Shown piece after piece: positions 13,176 through 21,102 of a stretch of DNA of 29,350 nt (position 1 is its first letter; each line of letters opens with the position of its first letter). Location: contig JAUVCL010000005.1 of the NCBI GenBank assembly GCA_030595845.1, positions 1-29,350 on the forward strand, read 5' to 3'. A program made the translations under genes and the position numbers. Source of the stretch: Campylobacterota bacterium. GTDB taxonomy: Bacteria; Campylobacterota; Campylobacteria; Campylobacterales; Sulfurovaceae. Below the pieces are notes generated by a model, which saw nothing but the letters and a program-made list of their open reading frames with translations, did no database searches and was not told the DNA's origin.

Positions 13176-14480
13176 ATGAGCAAAACACCAGAAGACATTT
13201 TTAACTTTGCTGCTACAAGTGATGACTGTATCAAGTGTGGAAAGTGTATCCCTGTTTGTACTATTCACCAGGTCAACCCGGATGAAACCACATCACCTCG
13301 CGGATTTATAGAACTTCTTGGTGCCTACCAACAAGGAGATTTAGAACTGGATAAAAATGCCAAAAATATTTTTGAGTCTTGTTTCTTATGTACCAACTGT
13401 GTAGATGTCTGTCCTAACTCACTTGCTACAGATATGGTCATAGAAGAAGTACGTGCGGATATTGCCGATAAATTTGGTGTTGCATGGTTTAAACGTATTG
13501 CCTTTTATCTGTTAGAGAATCGTAACGTAATGGACATCGTCATGAAGTTTGGCTTTATGTTTAAAACCTGTGCTTTCAAAGTGGATGAAAATAAAGGGGG
13601 TCTCTTAGCACGTTTTAGAATGCCTATGGTAAAAAAAGGGAGATTGATCCCTTCACTCTCTAAAGTCAGTTTTCTTAATAGCTACCCTGAAGAGATACCA
13701 GCACCTGTGCAAGAGAAAAAGAACCAACATGTCGCACTTTTTATAGGGTGTTTGGCAAACTACAATTATGTAGGCATAGGTGACAGTTTAGTAGAAATAC
13801 TCAAAGAACTCAACATTGACATCTTTATCCCCAAAGAGCAGCTTTGTTGTGGTGCACCTGCCTACTTTACAGGTGCTGTAGACTCGGTAGAGCGTATGAC
13901 CAAAGCAAACATAGAGTATTTTGAGGGTTTTATGGATGAGTGTGATGCCATGCTCATTCCAGAAGCTACCTGCTCTGCAATGATCAAACATGACTGGGAA
14001 GTCTTCTTTAAAAACCATGATATGCTAGAATGGGAAACCAGAGCAAAAAAAGTAACACAAAAAATACACATGGCAACCGCATGGCTCGATGATAACACAC
14101 CTTTACAACAAATACTCAAAGACAAAGGGAAAAAGTTTGATGAAGCTGTGACTTACCATGATCCCTGTCATGCAAGAAAGGTACAGGGAATTTACGAACA
14201 ACCTCGTAATCTACTTGCACCAAGCTATCCAATGGTAGAAATGTCTGATCCTAACAGATGCTGTGGATTTGGCGGAGTAACGATGCAAACAGAAAAATTT
14301 CATTTTGCTGAAGCTGCGGGAAAACCAAAAGCTGCCATGATCAAAGAGACAAAGGCACATTATGTCTCTGCTGAATGTTCAGCCTGTAGAGTGCAACTAA
14401 GTGAAGCACTGAACAATGCAGATGTTCAAACTGTCTTTAAAAATCCTTTGGAACTGATCGCAGAGTCACTTAAAGATTAG
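13176..14480 (+). CDS. GlcF/HdrD-like Fe-S oxidoreductase subunit
   Basis: The protein has 434 residues. The N-terminus holds two 4Fe-4S ferredoxin motifs, CxxCxxCxxxC at Cys18/21/24/28 and Cys69/72/75/79. Two cysteine-rich CCG-type domains follow: IGCLANYNY with QLCCGAPAYFTG, and HDPCHARKVQG with NRCCGFGGVTM and SAECSACRVQL. This layout is that of GlcF, LutA-like and heterodisulfide reductase subunit D-like proteins, which pass electrons from a flavin dehydrogenase to quinone or a partner. No flavoprotein partner (GlcD-like) is adjacent, so the electron donor is unknown. GAGGAAAT precedes the ATG. It converges with the histidine kinase gene nine bases downstream. Confidence 0.9.
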   Translation: MSKTPEDIFNFAATSDDCIKCGKCIPVCTIHQVNPDETTSPRGFIELLGAYQQGDLELDKNAKNIFESCFLCTNCVDVCPNSLATDMVIEEVRADIADKFGVAWFKRIAFYLLENRNVMDIVMKFGFMFKTCAFKVDENKGGLLARFRMPMVKKGRLIPSLSKVSFLNSYPEEIPAPVQEKKNQHVALFIGCLANYNYVGIGDSLVEILKELNIDIFIPKEQLCCGAPAYFTGAVDSVERMTKANIEYFEGFMDECDAMLIPEATCSAMIKHDWEVFFKNHDMLEWETRAKKVTQKIHMATAWLDDNTPLQQILKDKGKKFDEAVTYHDPCHARKVQGIYEQPRNLLAPSYPMVEMSDPNRCCGFGGVTMQTEKFHFAEAAGKPKAAMIKETKAHYVSAECSACRVQLSEALNNADVQTVFKNPLELIAESLKD

Positions 14481-14489
14481 AGGATTTAA

Positions 14490-15734
14490 TTATGCAATGC
14501 GGCAGGCTTCTCCTGCTTCTATAATGAAGACATTATTACCATCTTCATACCTATACCCCAGTCTACATCCTAACTTTTCCAAAATACTATGTACAATATA
14601 TAAACCAAGCCCAAAACCTGAGCTTCGTTTCTCTTCCTGAGAAAATGGCTCTATATAATAGGCTAAAGGGTGCTGAAGTTCTTCCCCTAGTGAAATAATT
14701 TCCAGTCCATCCCCTGCAGACCTGAGTGTAACGTGTTTGTCTTTACTATACTTGATACCATTGTCAAGTAAATTTTTAATGGCTAGAGAAAGTAACTTTA
14801 TATCTGAAGTCAATGCTCTGTTTTCCACTTCTATGGTCACACACTCCTTAGATACCATAAGAAGATCCTGACTCTCGTGTATCACCTCATCAAGCATAAG
14901 ATATTCAAAATTGGGTTCAAAACTTTGTGTGGTGACACGTTCAAGTTCAGCCAATTCCGAGATGAGTTCGTTCATACGTTCAAACGCGCGAACCAGTATC
15001 TTTTTTGTACTCTCATCTTCCAGCATCTCAACAACAATACGTCCTTTGGTAATAGGTGTTTTAAGTTCATGCATCAAGTTACGCATAAAAAGGTTTTTAG
15101 AGGCAGAAAGTTTATTGATATGCAAGATCGTATCATCAAAACTTTTTGCAATTTTACCGATCTCATCATCATAAAGGTAGGTAATACGTGTTTGCATATC
15201 TCCTTGAGCAAATTTTTGTATCTGTTTATGTAAGGTTTTTAATGGATAAAGCTTTTTTAGTACTGCCACATAAAGTAAAAGAAGTAATCCTATAAGAAAG
15301 ATACCTATGACAATAGCAATTTCAAAATAAAACTTTTTTGGCCGGTCATCTTCCAGTAAAAGGTTATATCCCATGCGTTGCACATAAATATAGTGTTTAT
15401 CTCCCAGGGTAAATACCCTGACCTGCCCATTCGCAGAACCACCTGTAAAGAGTGTTTCACCTCGAGATTCTATCTCTTCTTTCGTTTTTATTCTGACGTT
15501 TGGAGGTACCTTTCTAACATGTAGTTCATAATAAAGTGTATCTAGTGCTTCTTGTTCAGGGTTGAGTTGTAGTTTCGAAAGAAAGGTAAGTGAAAGGAGT
15601 TGATAACGTTTATATTCGTCGATCTTACGTCTATCTTTGTCCCAGGAGAGGAACAGTAAAAATGTAGCGATCAAAATTGAGATCGCCACTGAGAATAAAA
15701 TATGTATAAAAGTCGTTACGGATAAATTTCTCAT
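14490..15734 (-). CDS. arsS: Sensor histidine kinase, ArsS-like
   Basis: The protein has 414 residues, with a first membrane helix at about 9-30, a periplasmic part about 31-136, a second helix about 137-158, a HAMP region and a kinase core. The phosphorylated His is His222 in LMHELKTPITKGRI, close to the H-box of Helicobacter ArsS. The N-box (LAIKNLLDNGIKYS) and G-box (SSGFGLGLYIVHSIL) are present. In Helicobacter ArsS senses acid through periplasmic residues; here the periplasmic part has few histidines (about His72 and His114), so the signal may differ. It follows the response regulator gene by 15 bases. The symbol is by similarity and context. Confidence 0.85.
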   Translation of the reverse strand: MRNLSVTTFIHILFSVAISILIATFLLFLSWDKDRRKIDEYKRYQLLSLTFLSKLQLNPEQEALDTLYYELHVRKVPPNVRIKTKEEIESRGETLFTGGSANGQVRVFTLGDKHYIYVQRMGYNLLLEDDRPKKFYFEIAIVIGIFLIGLLLLLYVAVLKKLYPLKTLHKQIQKFAQGDMQTRITYLYDDEIGKIAKSFDDTILHINKLSASKNLFMRNLMHELKTPITKGRIVVEMLEDESTKKILVRAFERMNELISELAELERVTTQSFEPNFEYLMLDEVIHESQDLLMVSKECVTIEVENRALTSDIKLLSLAIKNLLDNGIKYSKDKHVTLRSAGDGLEIISLGEELQHPLAYYIEPFSQEEKRSSGFGLGLYIVHSILEKLGCRLGYRYEDGNNVFIIEAGEACRIA

Positions 15735-15749
15735 TATTCCAACTCCTCT

Positions 15750-16430
15750 TTAGACACGGTCAGTTAGAAGGTATCCTACACCACGAATAGGTTTAATATA
15801 AATATTGTCAGGATCGATCTTTGCAATTTTCTGTCGTATACGGGAGATAATAACATCGATATTTTTAATAGAACTGTCATCATCAATATGCTCACTTTCG
15901 TATAAGAGTTGTTCTCGTGAGACTGAACCGTTCTTATGCTGTAGAAGCATACCCAGGATGTCATACTCTGCAGCAGTCAGTTCCAGCGACTTTCCTTTAA
16001 AGCGTATCTCTCTGGCTTTGGCATCAGCCACAAAAAGCTCTTCTTTTTTTTCTACTTTTTCTTCTACAGTATGGGTACGTCTCAAAATAGTTTTAATCCG
16101 TGTCACAAGTTCCCTTGGATCATAGGGTTTTGGCATATAATCATCTGCCCCACGCTCCATACCGATCACTTTATCCGTAATGTCATCTCTGGCTGAAGAG
16201 ATAATAATAGGAATATTAGAGATATCACGTATTTTAGGTATGAGTTCAAGACCATCCATACCTGGTAAGGTCAAGTCTAAAATGATCAGGTCAAAAGCAT
16301 GCTGGGTTAAAAGAGAAAGCCCAATATAAGGGTCTTCTGCTCCGATGACTTCCATATCGTATTTTGTAAGGTAGTTGGTTAAGATGAGTGCCAGTTCCGG
16401 GTCATCTTCTATAATAAGTATTTTTATGAT
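15750..16430 (-). CDS. arsR: OmpR-type response regulator, ArsR-like, with non-canonical start
   Basis: This two-domain regulator has a receiver with acidic pocket ED9-D10, phosphate acceptor Asp52 (LIILDLTLPGMDG) and PKPYDP, then a winged-helix DNA-binding domain ending PIRGVGYLL. The first ATG in frame is codon 26 (16355), which would delete the acidic pocket. Extending upstream gives IKILIIEDDPELA, exactly as expected for the family, but the codon at the expected start (16428-16430) is ATC. No ATG, GTG or TTG lies between it and the in-frame TAA upstream. AAAAGGA at 16437-16443 is six bases before this ATC, ideal spacing. I annotate 226 residues starting at ATC; an ATA start, a sequence error or frameshift are alternatives. 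Confidence 0.82.
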   Translation of the reverse strand: MIKILIIEDDPELALILTNYLTKYDMEVIGAEDPYIGLSLLTQHAFDLIILDLTLPGMDGLELIPKIRDISNIPIIISSARDDITDKVIGMERGADDYMPKPYDPRELVTRIKTILRRTHTVEEKVEKKEELFVADAKAREIRFKGKSLELTAAEYDILGMLLQHKNGSVSREQLLYESEHIDDDSSIKNIDVIISRIRQKIAKIDPDNIYIKPIRGVGYLLTDRV

Positions 16431-16450
16431 GGTAGATCCTTTTCTTGCAT
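16424..16450 (-). CDS. Possible 8-residue upstream mini-ORF overlapping the regulator start
   Basis: ATG at 16450 opens a frame MQEKDLPS ending at TAA 16424-16426, overlapping the ATC/ATA start region of the response regulator. It could couple termination to reinitiation there. One extra A in its run of four A would fuse it in frame with the regulator, so it may also be the true start obscured by an indel. Nothing proves it is translated. Confidence 0.25.
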   Translation of the reverse strand: MQEKDLPS

Positions 16451-16493
16451 ATTATCTTCTAACAGGTTTAATTGATAGTTAATCTCTCCAGAC

Positions 16494-17513
16494 TTATTTT
16501 TCATTATAATCCAAATAGACTTTGGTAATGGCAATAAGAAAGGAAGTAACAGCAGGGCCGAGTATCATTCCCCAGAAACCATAGGTACTCATACCTGCGA
16601 TAATAGAGAAAAATATTACAATGGAGTTGATCTGTATCGTACTTTTAAGAAGATTTTCCTGTATCACCTGAATGATCATCGGTTTAATGATCGTATCTGC
16701 GATCACTGAGATCATCACTATCGAATAAGTAGCAATAATAATAGCCGTATGGGAGTCTATCTTCGTCCAGGTATAAAGTGACACAGGTACCCACACAATA
16801 ATCCCTCCCACAATAGGAATCAATGAAGCAAATCCATAGATCACACCAAAAAGTAAGCCGTTAAACCCAAAATAACTCATAATCATTCCAAATAAAAAGC
16901 CTTCAAAAATGGCTGTCACAATAATGGAATAAAAAACCACTTCCATAGTAGAAGAGATCTCTTGAAGCATTTTTGTGCCTTTTGCTGGAGAGACAGGCAA
17001 TAGGGCTAAAATGATATCAAAAAAACGATTTCCGTAATAATTGATGAAAAAATAAAATACCACAACAAAAAGCATATTTTTCATAAAGCCCAATCCTGCA
17101 CCACCGGCAAGAGTAAGATAAGAGGTTGACTCTTCTATGTAAAAAGTGATTTTGTCTTCATTGAGATACTTTGTATTTAACTCATTTAAAACAGGTATCT
17201 CCTCCATAAAAATCTTGAGGGTACGAATAGTATCCTTAATACCTGCACTGTCTATTTGTGAGATATACCCTACCCCGATCGTTGCCAAATAAACGATCGG
17301 TGCGAAGAGAAGAAGTATCATAAGCGTAGTAGTGATTCCTGCAGAGATATGTGTAGAGTTGGTATAGCCTATGATCTTTTTGGTAAGATTAAAGGTTGCC
17401 ATAGTCAACAGCATCGCAACGATCCAGGAAAGAACAAAAGGCTGATAAACACTGTATGCACCAATAAGAGCCATAAAAAACAGCACAGTGATCATGATAT
17501 TGGTCTTAGCCAT
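16494..17513 (-). CDS. AI-2E family transporter (PerM/TqsA-like permease)
   Basis: This 339-residue membrane protein has paired hydrophobic segments at the N-terminus (about 7-40), one near 60-85, then a soluble stretch and a block of helices from about 150 to the end. Features of the AI-2E/UPF0118 family include the FGFNGLLFGVIYGFASLIPIVGGIIVWVP region (about 222-250) and IIAGMSTYGFWGMILGPAV near the end. Family members have been linked to autoinducer-2 export, sodium/proton exchange or simply unknown transport, so no substrate is assigned. It is 62 bases downstream of ruvB and 63 bases upstream of the regulator. Confidence 0.92.
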   Translation of the reverse strand: MAKTNIMITVLFFMALIGAYSVYQPFVLSWIVAMLLTMATFNLTKKIIGYTNSTHISAGITTTLMILLLFAPIVYLATIGVGYISQIDSAGIKDTIRTLKIFMEEIPVLNELNTKYLNEDKITFYIEESTSYLTLAGGAGLGFMKNMLFVVVFYFFINYYGNRFFDIILALLPVSPAKGTKMLQEISSTMEVVFYSIIVTAIFEGFLFGMIMSYFGFNGLLFGVIYGFASLIPIVGGIIVWVPVSLYTWTKIDSHTAIIIATYSIVMISVIADTIIKPMIIQVIQENLLKSTIQINSIVIFFSIIAGMSTYGFWGMILGPAVTSFLIAITKVYLDYNEK

Positions 17514-17575
17514 TGAGTAGTCCTTGACTTATGTTTTGGTCTGAAACAGTATATAAGCACAGAGGAGATCTTCTT

Positions 17576-18580
17576 TTAATCAATAAGACCTTCCTTTCCG
17601 CCAAGTTTAAAATGTTCATAACTCTTTGGTGTGGCTATACGCCCGCGAGCCGTTCGCTCAATGTAGCCATTGGCAATCAGATAGGGTTCCAAAACATCTT
17701 CTATAGTTCCTTCATCTTCACTCAGCGCAGCACCAATGGTACTTAGTCCCATTGGCTTATTTTTCGCAGACACAAGAAGTTCCAAAAGTTGAATGTCCTG
17801 TTCATCAAATCCAAGATTATTGACCCCTAACTCATCCAAAGCATATTTGGCTCGAGAAAGCGTGATCTCTTGCTCATCTTCTACTTCTGCAAAGTCCCGT
17901 ACTCTCTTCAGTAAGCGTAAGGCAATTCTGGGTGTCCCGCGACTACGTCTTGCCATTTCAGATGCAGCTTCATTTTCTGCTATCTTATCTAATTTGTGTG
18001 ATGCCTGCATTACGATCTTTCCTAACTCTTCAGGAGTATAAAACTGCATACGAAAATGCATACCAAAACGCTCACGCAGAGGGTTGGAAAGCATCCCCGC
18101 CCGTGTGGTCGCCCCTATCAGCGTAAAACGTGGTAAGTCTATCTTTACTGTTTGTGCCGCAGGCCCAGAGCCTATGATGATGTCTAAACGAAAATCTTCC
18201 ATAGCTGGGTAAAGTATCTCTTCAATGGCCGGGGACATACGATGGATCTCATCGATGAACAAAATATCACCCTCTTCAATGTTTGTAAGCAGTGCTGCAA
18301 GATCTCCTGCCTTTTCTATCATTGGGGCAGCAGTGGTTTTAATATTGGCTCCCATCTCTGTAGAAATAATATTGGCGATAGTTGTTTTACCTAAACCCGG
18401 AGGTCCAAAAAAAAGAATGTGATCAAGCGCTTCTGCTCTTTTTTTACTCGCTTCTATAAAAACTTTTAAATTCTTTTTGATCTTCTCTTGCCCAATGTAC
18501 TCATCCCAGGAAGAAGGACGAAGTGTGACTTCATACGAAATTTCTTCATCAAAACGTTCTATCTCAACCATACGTTCCAT
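17576..18580 (-). CDS. ruvB: Holliday junction branch migration helicase RuvB
   Basis: RuvB is the AAA+ motor that drives branch migration with RuvA and RuvC. The 334-residue protein shows Walker A GPPGLGKTT (Lys65), Walker B ILFIDEIHR, the sensor-1 segment GATTRAGML, the arginine-finger region PLRERFG and the C-terminal winged helix (GYIERTARGRIAT). The start ATG overlaps the panB stop (TAATG); an ATG three codons later is possible. All motifs appear intact. Confidence 0.98.
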   Translation of the reverse strand: MERMVEIERFDEEISYEVTLRPSSWDEYIGQEKIKKNLKVFIEASKKRAEALDHILFFGPPGLGKTTIANIISTEMGANIKTTAAPMIEKAGDLAALLTNIEEGDILFIDEIHRMSPAIEEILYPAMEDFRLDIIIGSGPAAQTVKIDLPRFTLIGATTRAGMLSNPLRERFGMHFRMQFYTPEELGKIVMQASHKLDKIAENEAASEMARRSRGTPRIALRLLKRVRDFAEVEDEQEITLSRAKYALDELGVNNLGFDEQDIQLLELLVSAKNKPMGLSTIGAALSEDEGTIEDVLEPYLIANGYIERTARGRIATPKSYEHFKLGGKEGLID

Positions 18581-19392
18581 TAATAAGTATACTCATCACT
18601 GGGAAATGTTCTTGCTTTTACTTCATCACGATACGTTTCAAGTCCTTCGCGCACCAACTTGGCACCTTCACCGTACTGTTTTACAAACTTGGGTTTAAAT
18701 GTTTCAAAGAAACCAAACATATCAGACCATACCAGTACCTGTCCGTCGGTACTGTTTCCAGCCCCTATACCAATCGTCGGGATAGATACAGCCTCTGTAA
18801 TGGCTTTGGCCGCCTCTTCTTTTACCCCTTCAACCACAATGGCAAACACACCCGCTGCCTCCAATGCTTTGGCATCTTCAACCAAACTATCAATATCAGC
18901 CTGATCTTTCCCCCGTATTTTATAGCCACCCTCACTACGCAAAAACTGTGGCATAAGCCCTATATGTCCGAGAACAGCAATGGAGTTTTGAGTCAATGCT
19001 TCCACGATATATGCTCTCTCTTTTCCACCCTCAATCTTGACCGCTTGAGCATTTGTCTCCTGATACGCTCTGGTTGCATTTTGTAAAGCAACTTCTGGAG
19101 AGGTATAGGTTCCAAAAGGCATATCAAGTACGATAAGTGGTAACGTTGCACCATTGCAGACAGCCTGAGTATGGTAGATCATCTGATCCATAGTGGCAGA
19201 AAGTGTGTCTTCTTTTCCTAGAAAACTCATATTAAGACTGTCACCCACAAGGATCATCTCAACTTCACCGTCAAAAAGCTGTGCAAAAAGTGCATCATAG
19301 GCTGTTACCATGGTGATAGGTTCAATACCTTTCATCTTAGCGATCGTTGTTAACGTTACTTTTTTCTCTATTTTAGGGGTATGAATACTCAT
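18580..19392 (-). CDS. panB: 3-methyl-2-oxobutanoate hydroxymethyltransferase
   Basis: PanB transfers a hydroxymethyl group from methylenetetrahydrofolate to 2-oxoisovalerate, giving ketopantoate for pantothenate and CoA synthesis. The 270-residue protein has the family motifs VTAYDALFA, LVGDSLNM with the metal-binding Asp, VLDMPFGTY, VKIEGG, GHIGLMPQ and IGIGAG. Length is typical. It is the first gene before ruvB, divergent from trpA. Other pan genes are not in the window. Confidence 0.97.
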   Translation of the reverse strand: MSIHTPKIEKKVTLTTIAKMKGIEPITMVTAYDALFAQLFDGEVEMILVGDSLNMSFLGKEDTLSATMDQMIYHTQAVCNGATLPLIVLDMPFGTYTSPEVALQNATRAYQETNAQAVKIEGGKERAYIVEALTQNSIAVLGHIGLMPQFLRSEGGYKIRGKDQADIDSLVEDAKALEAAGVFAIVVEGVKEEAAKAITEAVSIPTIGIGAGNSTDGQVLVWSDMFGFFETFKPKFVKQYGEGAKLVREGLETYRDEVKARTFPSDEYTY

Positions 19393-19443
19393 AATTTTCT
19401 TTTAATCCTAAGTGCTAAATCTATATTTTTACTCATTTTATCA

Positions 19444-19449
19444 TATAAT
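19444..19449 (+). promoter_or_regulatory. Probable -10 box of trpA
   Basis: TATAAT lies 29 bases before the TTG start of trpA after a T-rich stretch. Called from sequence and position only. Confidence 0.5.
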
Positions 19450-19478
19450 GTTAAAAATTATCACAAAAAGAGTCTTAT

Positions 19479-20219
19479 TTGAAGAAATTAGTCGCATATA
19501 TCACCACAGGTTTTCCATCATTAGAGTTTACAGTAGATGCTGCATTGGCTTTAGCTGAAGCTGGCGTTGACACCTTAGAACTTGGTATGCCTTTCTCCGA
19601 TCCTGTTGCAGATGGTCCTGTCATCGAAGCAGCCAATCTTAAAGCGCTTCAAAATGGTTTTAAATTAGACCACCTATTTGAAGCCTCTGCGAAGATAGCT
19701 CCACACATAGACACTTTATGGATGGGTTATTTTAACCCTTTTTACCACAGAGGTATGGAGAATTTCATCGCTAAAGCAAAAGAGGTAGATGTGAATGGAT
19801 TTATCATTCCTGATTTACCTTTAGAAGAAGCCAGACCTTACAAACCTATGGTTGAAGCTGCTGGTCTAAGTCTCATTGACTTCATCGCACCTACAGACAC
19901 AGAAGCACGCATCAAAGAGATTGTCACTGATGCGAAAAAATTCATCTATCTTGTGGCATATGCAGGTATCACAGGTGCAGGAAAATCTGAAGATTTACAA
20001 CCTATCATCACAAGTATTAAAAAATACTCTAATACCCCTGTCTATGTAGGCTTTGGTGTAGACCAAAACACTGCTAAAGACAAAGCTGTAGGTGTAGATG
20101 GTGTCATAGTAGGTTCTGCTTTTGTAAAAGTACTGCTTGATGAAAGTTTGAGTGATTCTCAAAAAATCACTAAAATTTCTGCCATTGCCAGAGAGATCAA
20201 AGATAAAATCAACTCTTAA
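19479..20219 (+). CDS. trpA: Tryptophan synthase alpha subunit
   Basis: TrpA cleaves indole-3-glycerol phosphate to indole and glyceraldehyde-3-phosphate and passes indole to TrpB. The start is TTG: no ATG lies nearby and the encoded KKLVAYITTGFPS matches the family N-terminus. At 246 residues it is shorter than the usual 260-270, mainly at the N-terminus, as in related Campylobacterota. Catalytic Glu34 (LELGMPFSDP) and Asp45 (ADGPVIE) are present, as are YAGITGAG and GFGVD of the phosphate site. trpB is not adjacent, so trp genes are dispersed. Confidence 0.96.
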   Translation: MKKLVAYITTGFPSLEFTVDAALALAEAGVDTLELGMPFSDPVADGPVIEAANLKALQNGFKLDHLFEASAKIAPHIDTLWMGYFNPFYHRGMENFIAKAKEVDVNGFIIPDLPLEEARPYKPMVEAAGLSLIDFIAPTDTEARIKEIVTDAKKFIYLVAYAGITGAGKSEDLQPIITSIKKYSNTPVYVGFGVDQNTAKDKAVGVDGVIVGSAFVKVLLDESLSDSQKITKISAIAREIKDKINS

Positions 20220-20235
20220 ATAAATAATTTACGAG

Positions 20236-20241
20236 TATAAT
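20236..20241 (+). promoter_or_regulatory. Probable -10 box of lgt
   Basis: TATAAT sits inside the palindrome GAGTATAATACTC in the 54-base gap between trpA and lgt, about 33 bases before the ATG. The palindrome could also bind a regulator, which is speculative. Confidence 0.45.
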
Positions 20242-20273
20242 ACTCTCAATTATATACATAAGGCAATTATTTT

Positions 20274-21062
20274 ATGGAACACTTTATTTGGAATGTCAAT
20301 CCCAATATCTTAGAATTGGGACCATTACAGCTGCGCTGGTATGGACTACTCTTTGTAGGCTCTTTTTTTCTTGGACTCATGATACTTCAATGGATCTATA
20401 AACGTGAAAACAGAGATCCTGCAGTACTGGACAACTTACTCATTTATGTTATGGTAGGAGCTGTGCTTGGTGCACGCTTGATGCACTGTCTTGCCTATGA
20501 ACCAGAATTCTACCTTTCTAACCCTCTTGAAATACTCAAAGTATGGAAAGGTGGCCTTGCCAGTCATGGAGGCCTACTGGGTGTACTTATTGCACTTTAT
20601 ATTTTTGCAAAACGATATCAGGAATCATACCTGTGGCTACTCTCCCGTATTGCCATCCCTGGTGCGCTCACCGCTGCATTTGTACGTTTTGGTAATCTTT
20701 TTAACTCTGAGATACTTGGCTTACCCTCAGACAAACCATGGGCGATCATCTTTCAAAAGATAGATATGATCCCCCGTCACCCTGTACAGCTTTATGAAGC
20801 GTTCTCTTACCTTCTCCTTGTGGTTATTTTGGTCACGATCTACCGTAAAAGCAGCCCTATATTTGCCACGAAAATACTCCCAGGTATCTTTTTAACCTAT
20901 ATGTTCATCATGCGTTTTATGCTTGAGTACACAAAGACTCGTCAGGCTGACTACACAACAGAGCTTCCTTTTACTACAGGTCAAATGTTAAGCATACCTT
21001 TTATTTTAGTTGGTATAGTGTGGATAGTATGGGCATTCAAAAATAGGGAAAACCCCGCATAG
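20274..21062 (+). CDS. lgt: Phosphatidylglycerol:prolipoprotein diacylglyceryl transferase
   Basis: Lgt attaches diacylglycerol to the lipobox Cys of prolipoproteins at the inner membrane. The 262-residue protein has about seven membrane helices and the family motifs: LRWYGLLF, HGGLLGVL with the conserved His, the signature RFGNLFNSEILG containing the essential Arg and Asn, and RHPVQLYEA. It would modify the lipoprotein encoded at 69-611 among others. Its stop codon lies inside a perfect 14-base-arm hairpin. Confidence 0.97.
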   Translation: MEHFIWNVNPNILELGPLQLRWYGLLFVGSFFLGLMILQWIYKRENRDPAVLDNLLIYVMVGAVLGARLMHCLAYEPEFYLSNPLEILKVWKGGLASHGGLLGVLIALYIFAKRYQESYLWLLSRIAIPGALTAAFVRFGNLFNSEILGLPSDKPWAIIFQKIDMIPRHPVQLYEAFSYLLLVVILVTIYRKSSPIFATKILPGIFLTYMFIMRFMLEYTKTRQADYTTELPFTTGQMLSIPFILVGIVWIVWAFKNRENPA

Positions 21063-21085
21063 GGTGGATTTATCCACCCTATGCG
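21056..21085. repeat. Perfect palindrome over the lgt stop codon
   Basis: CGCATAGGGTGGAT (21056-21069) and ATCCACCCTATGCG (21072-21085) are exact inverted copies with a TT loop. The element overlaps the last codons and stop of lgt and lies just upstream of the ribosome-binding site of the next gene. No T-run follows, so it is more likely an interspersed palindrome or mRNA processing site than a terminator. Confidence 0.85.
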
Positions 21086-21102
21086 AATACAAAAGGCATA
21101 AA

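Noticed and set aside
21064..21102. GTG start for the activase, 39 bases upstream of the chosen ATG
   Set aside because: It lies inside the perfect palindrome, and the ATG at 21103 has a proper ribosome-binding site and matches the expected N-terminus.
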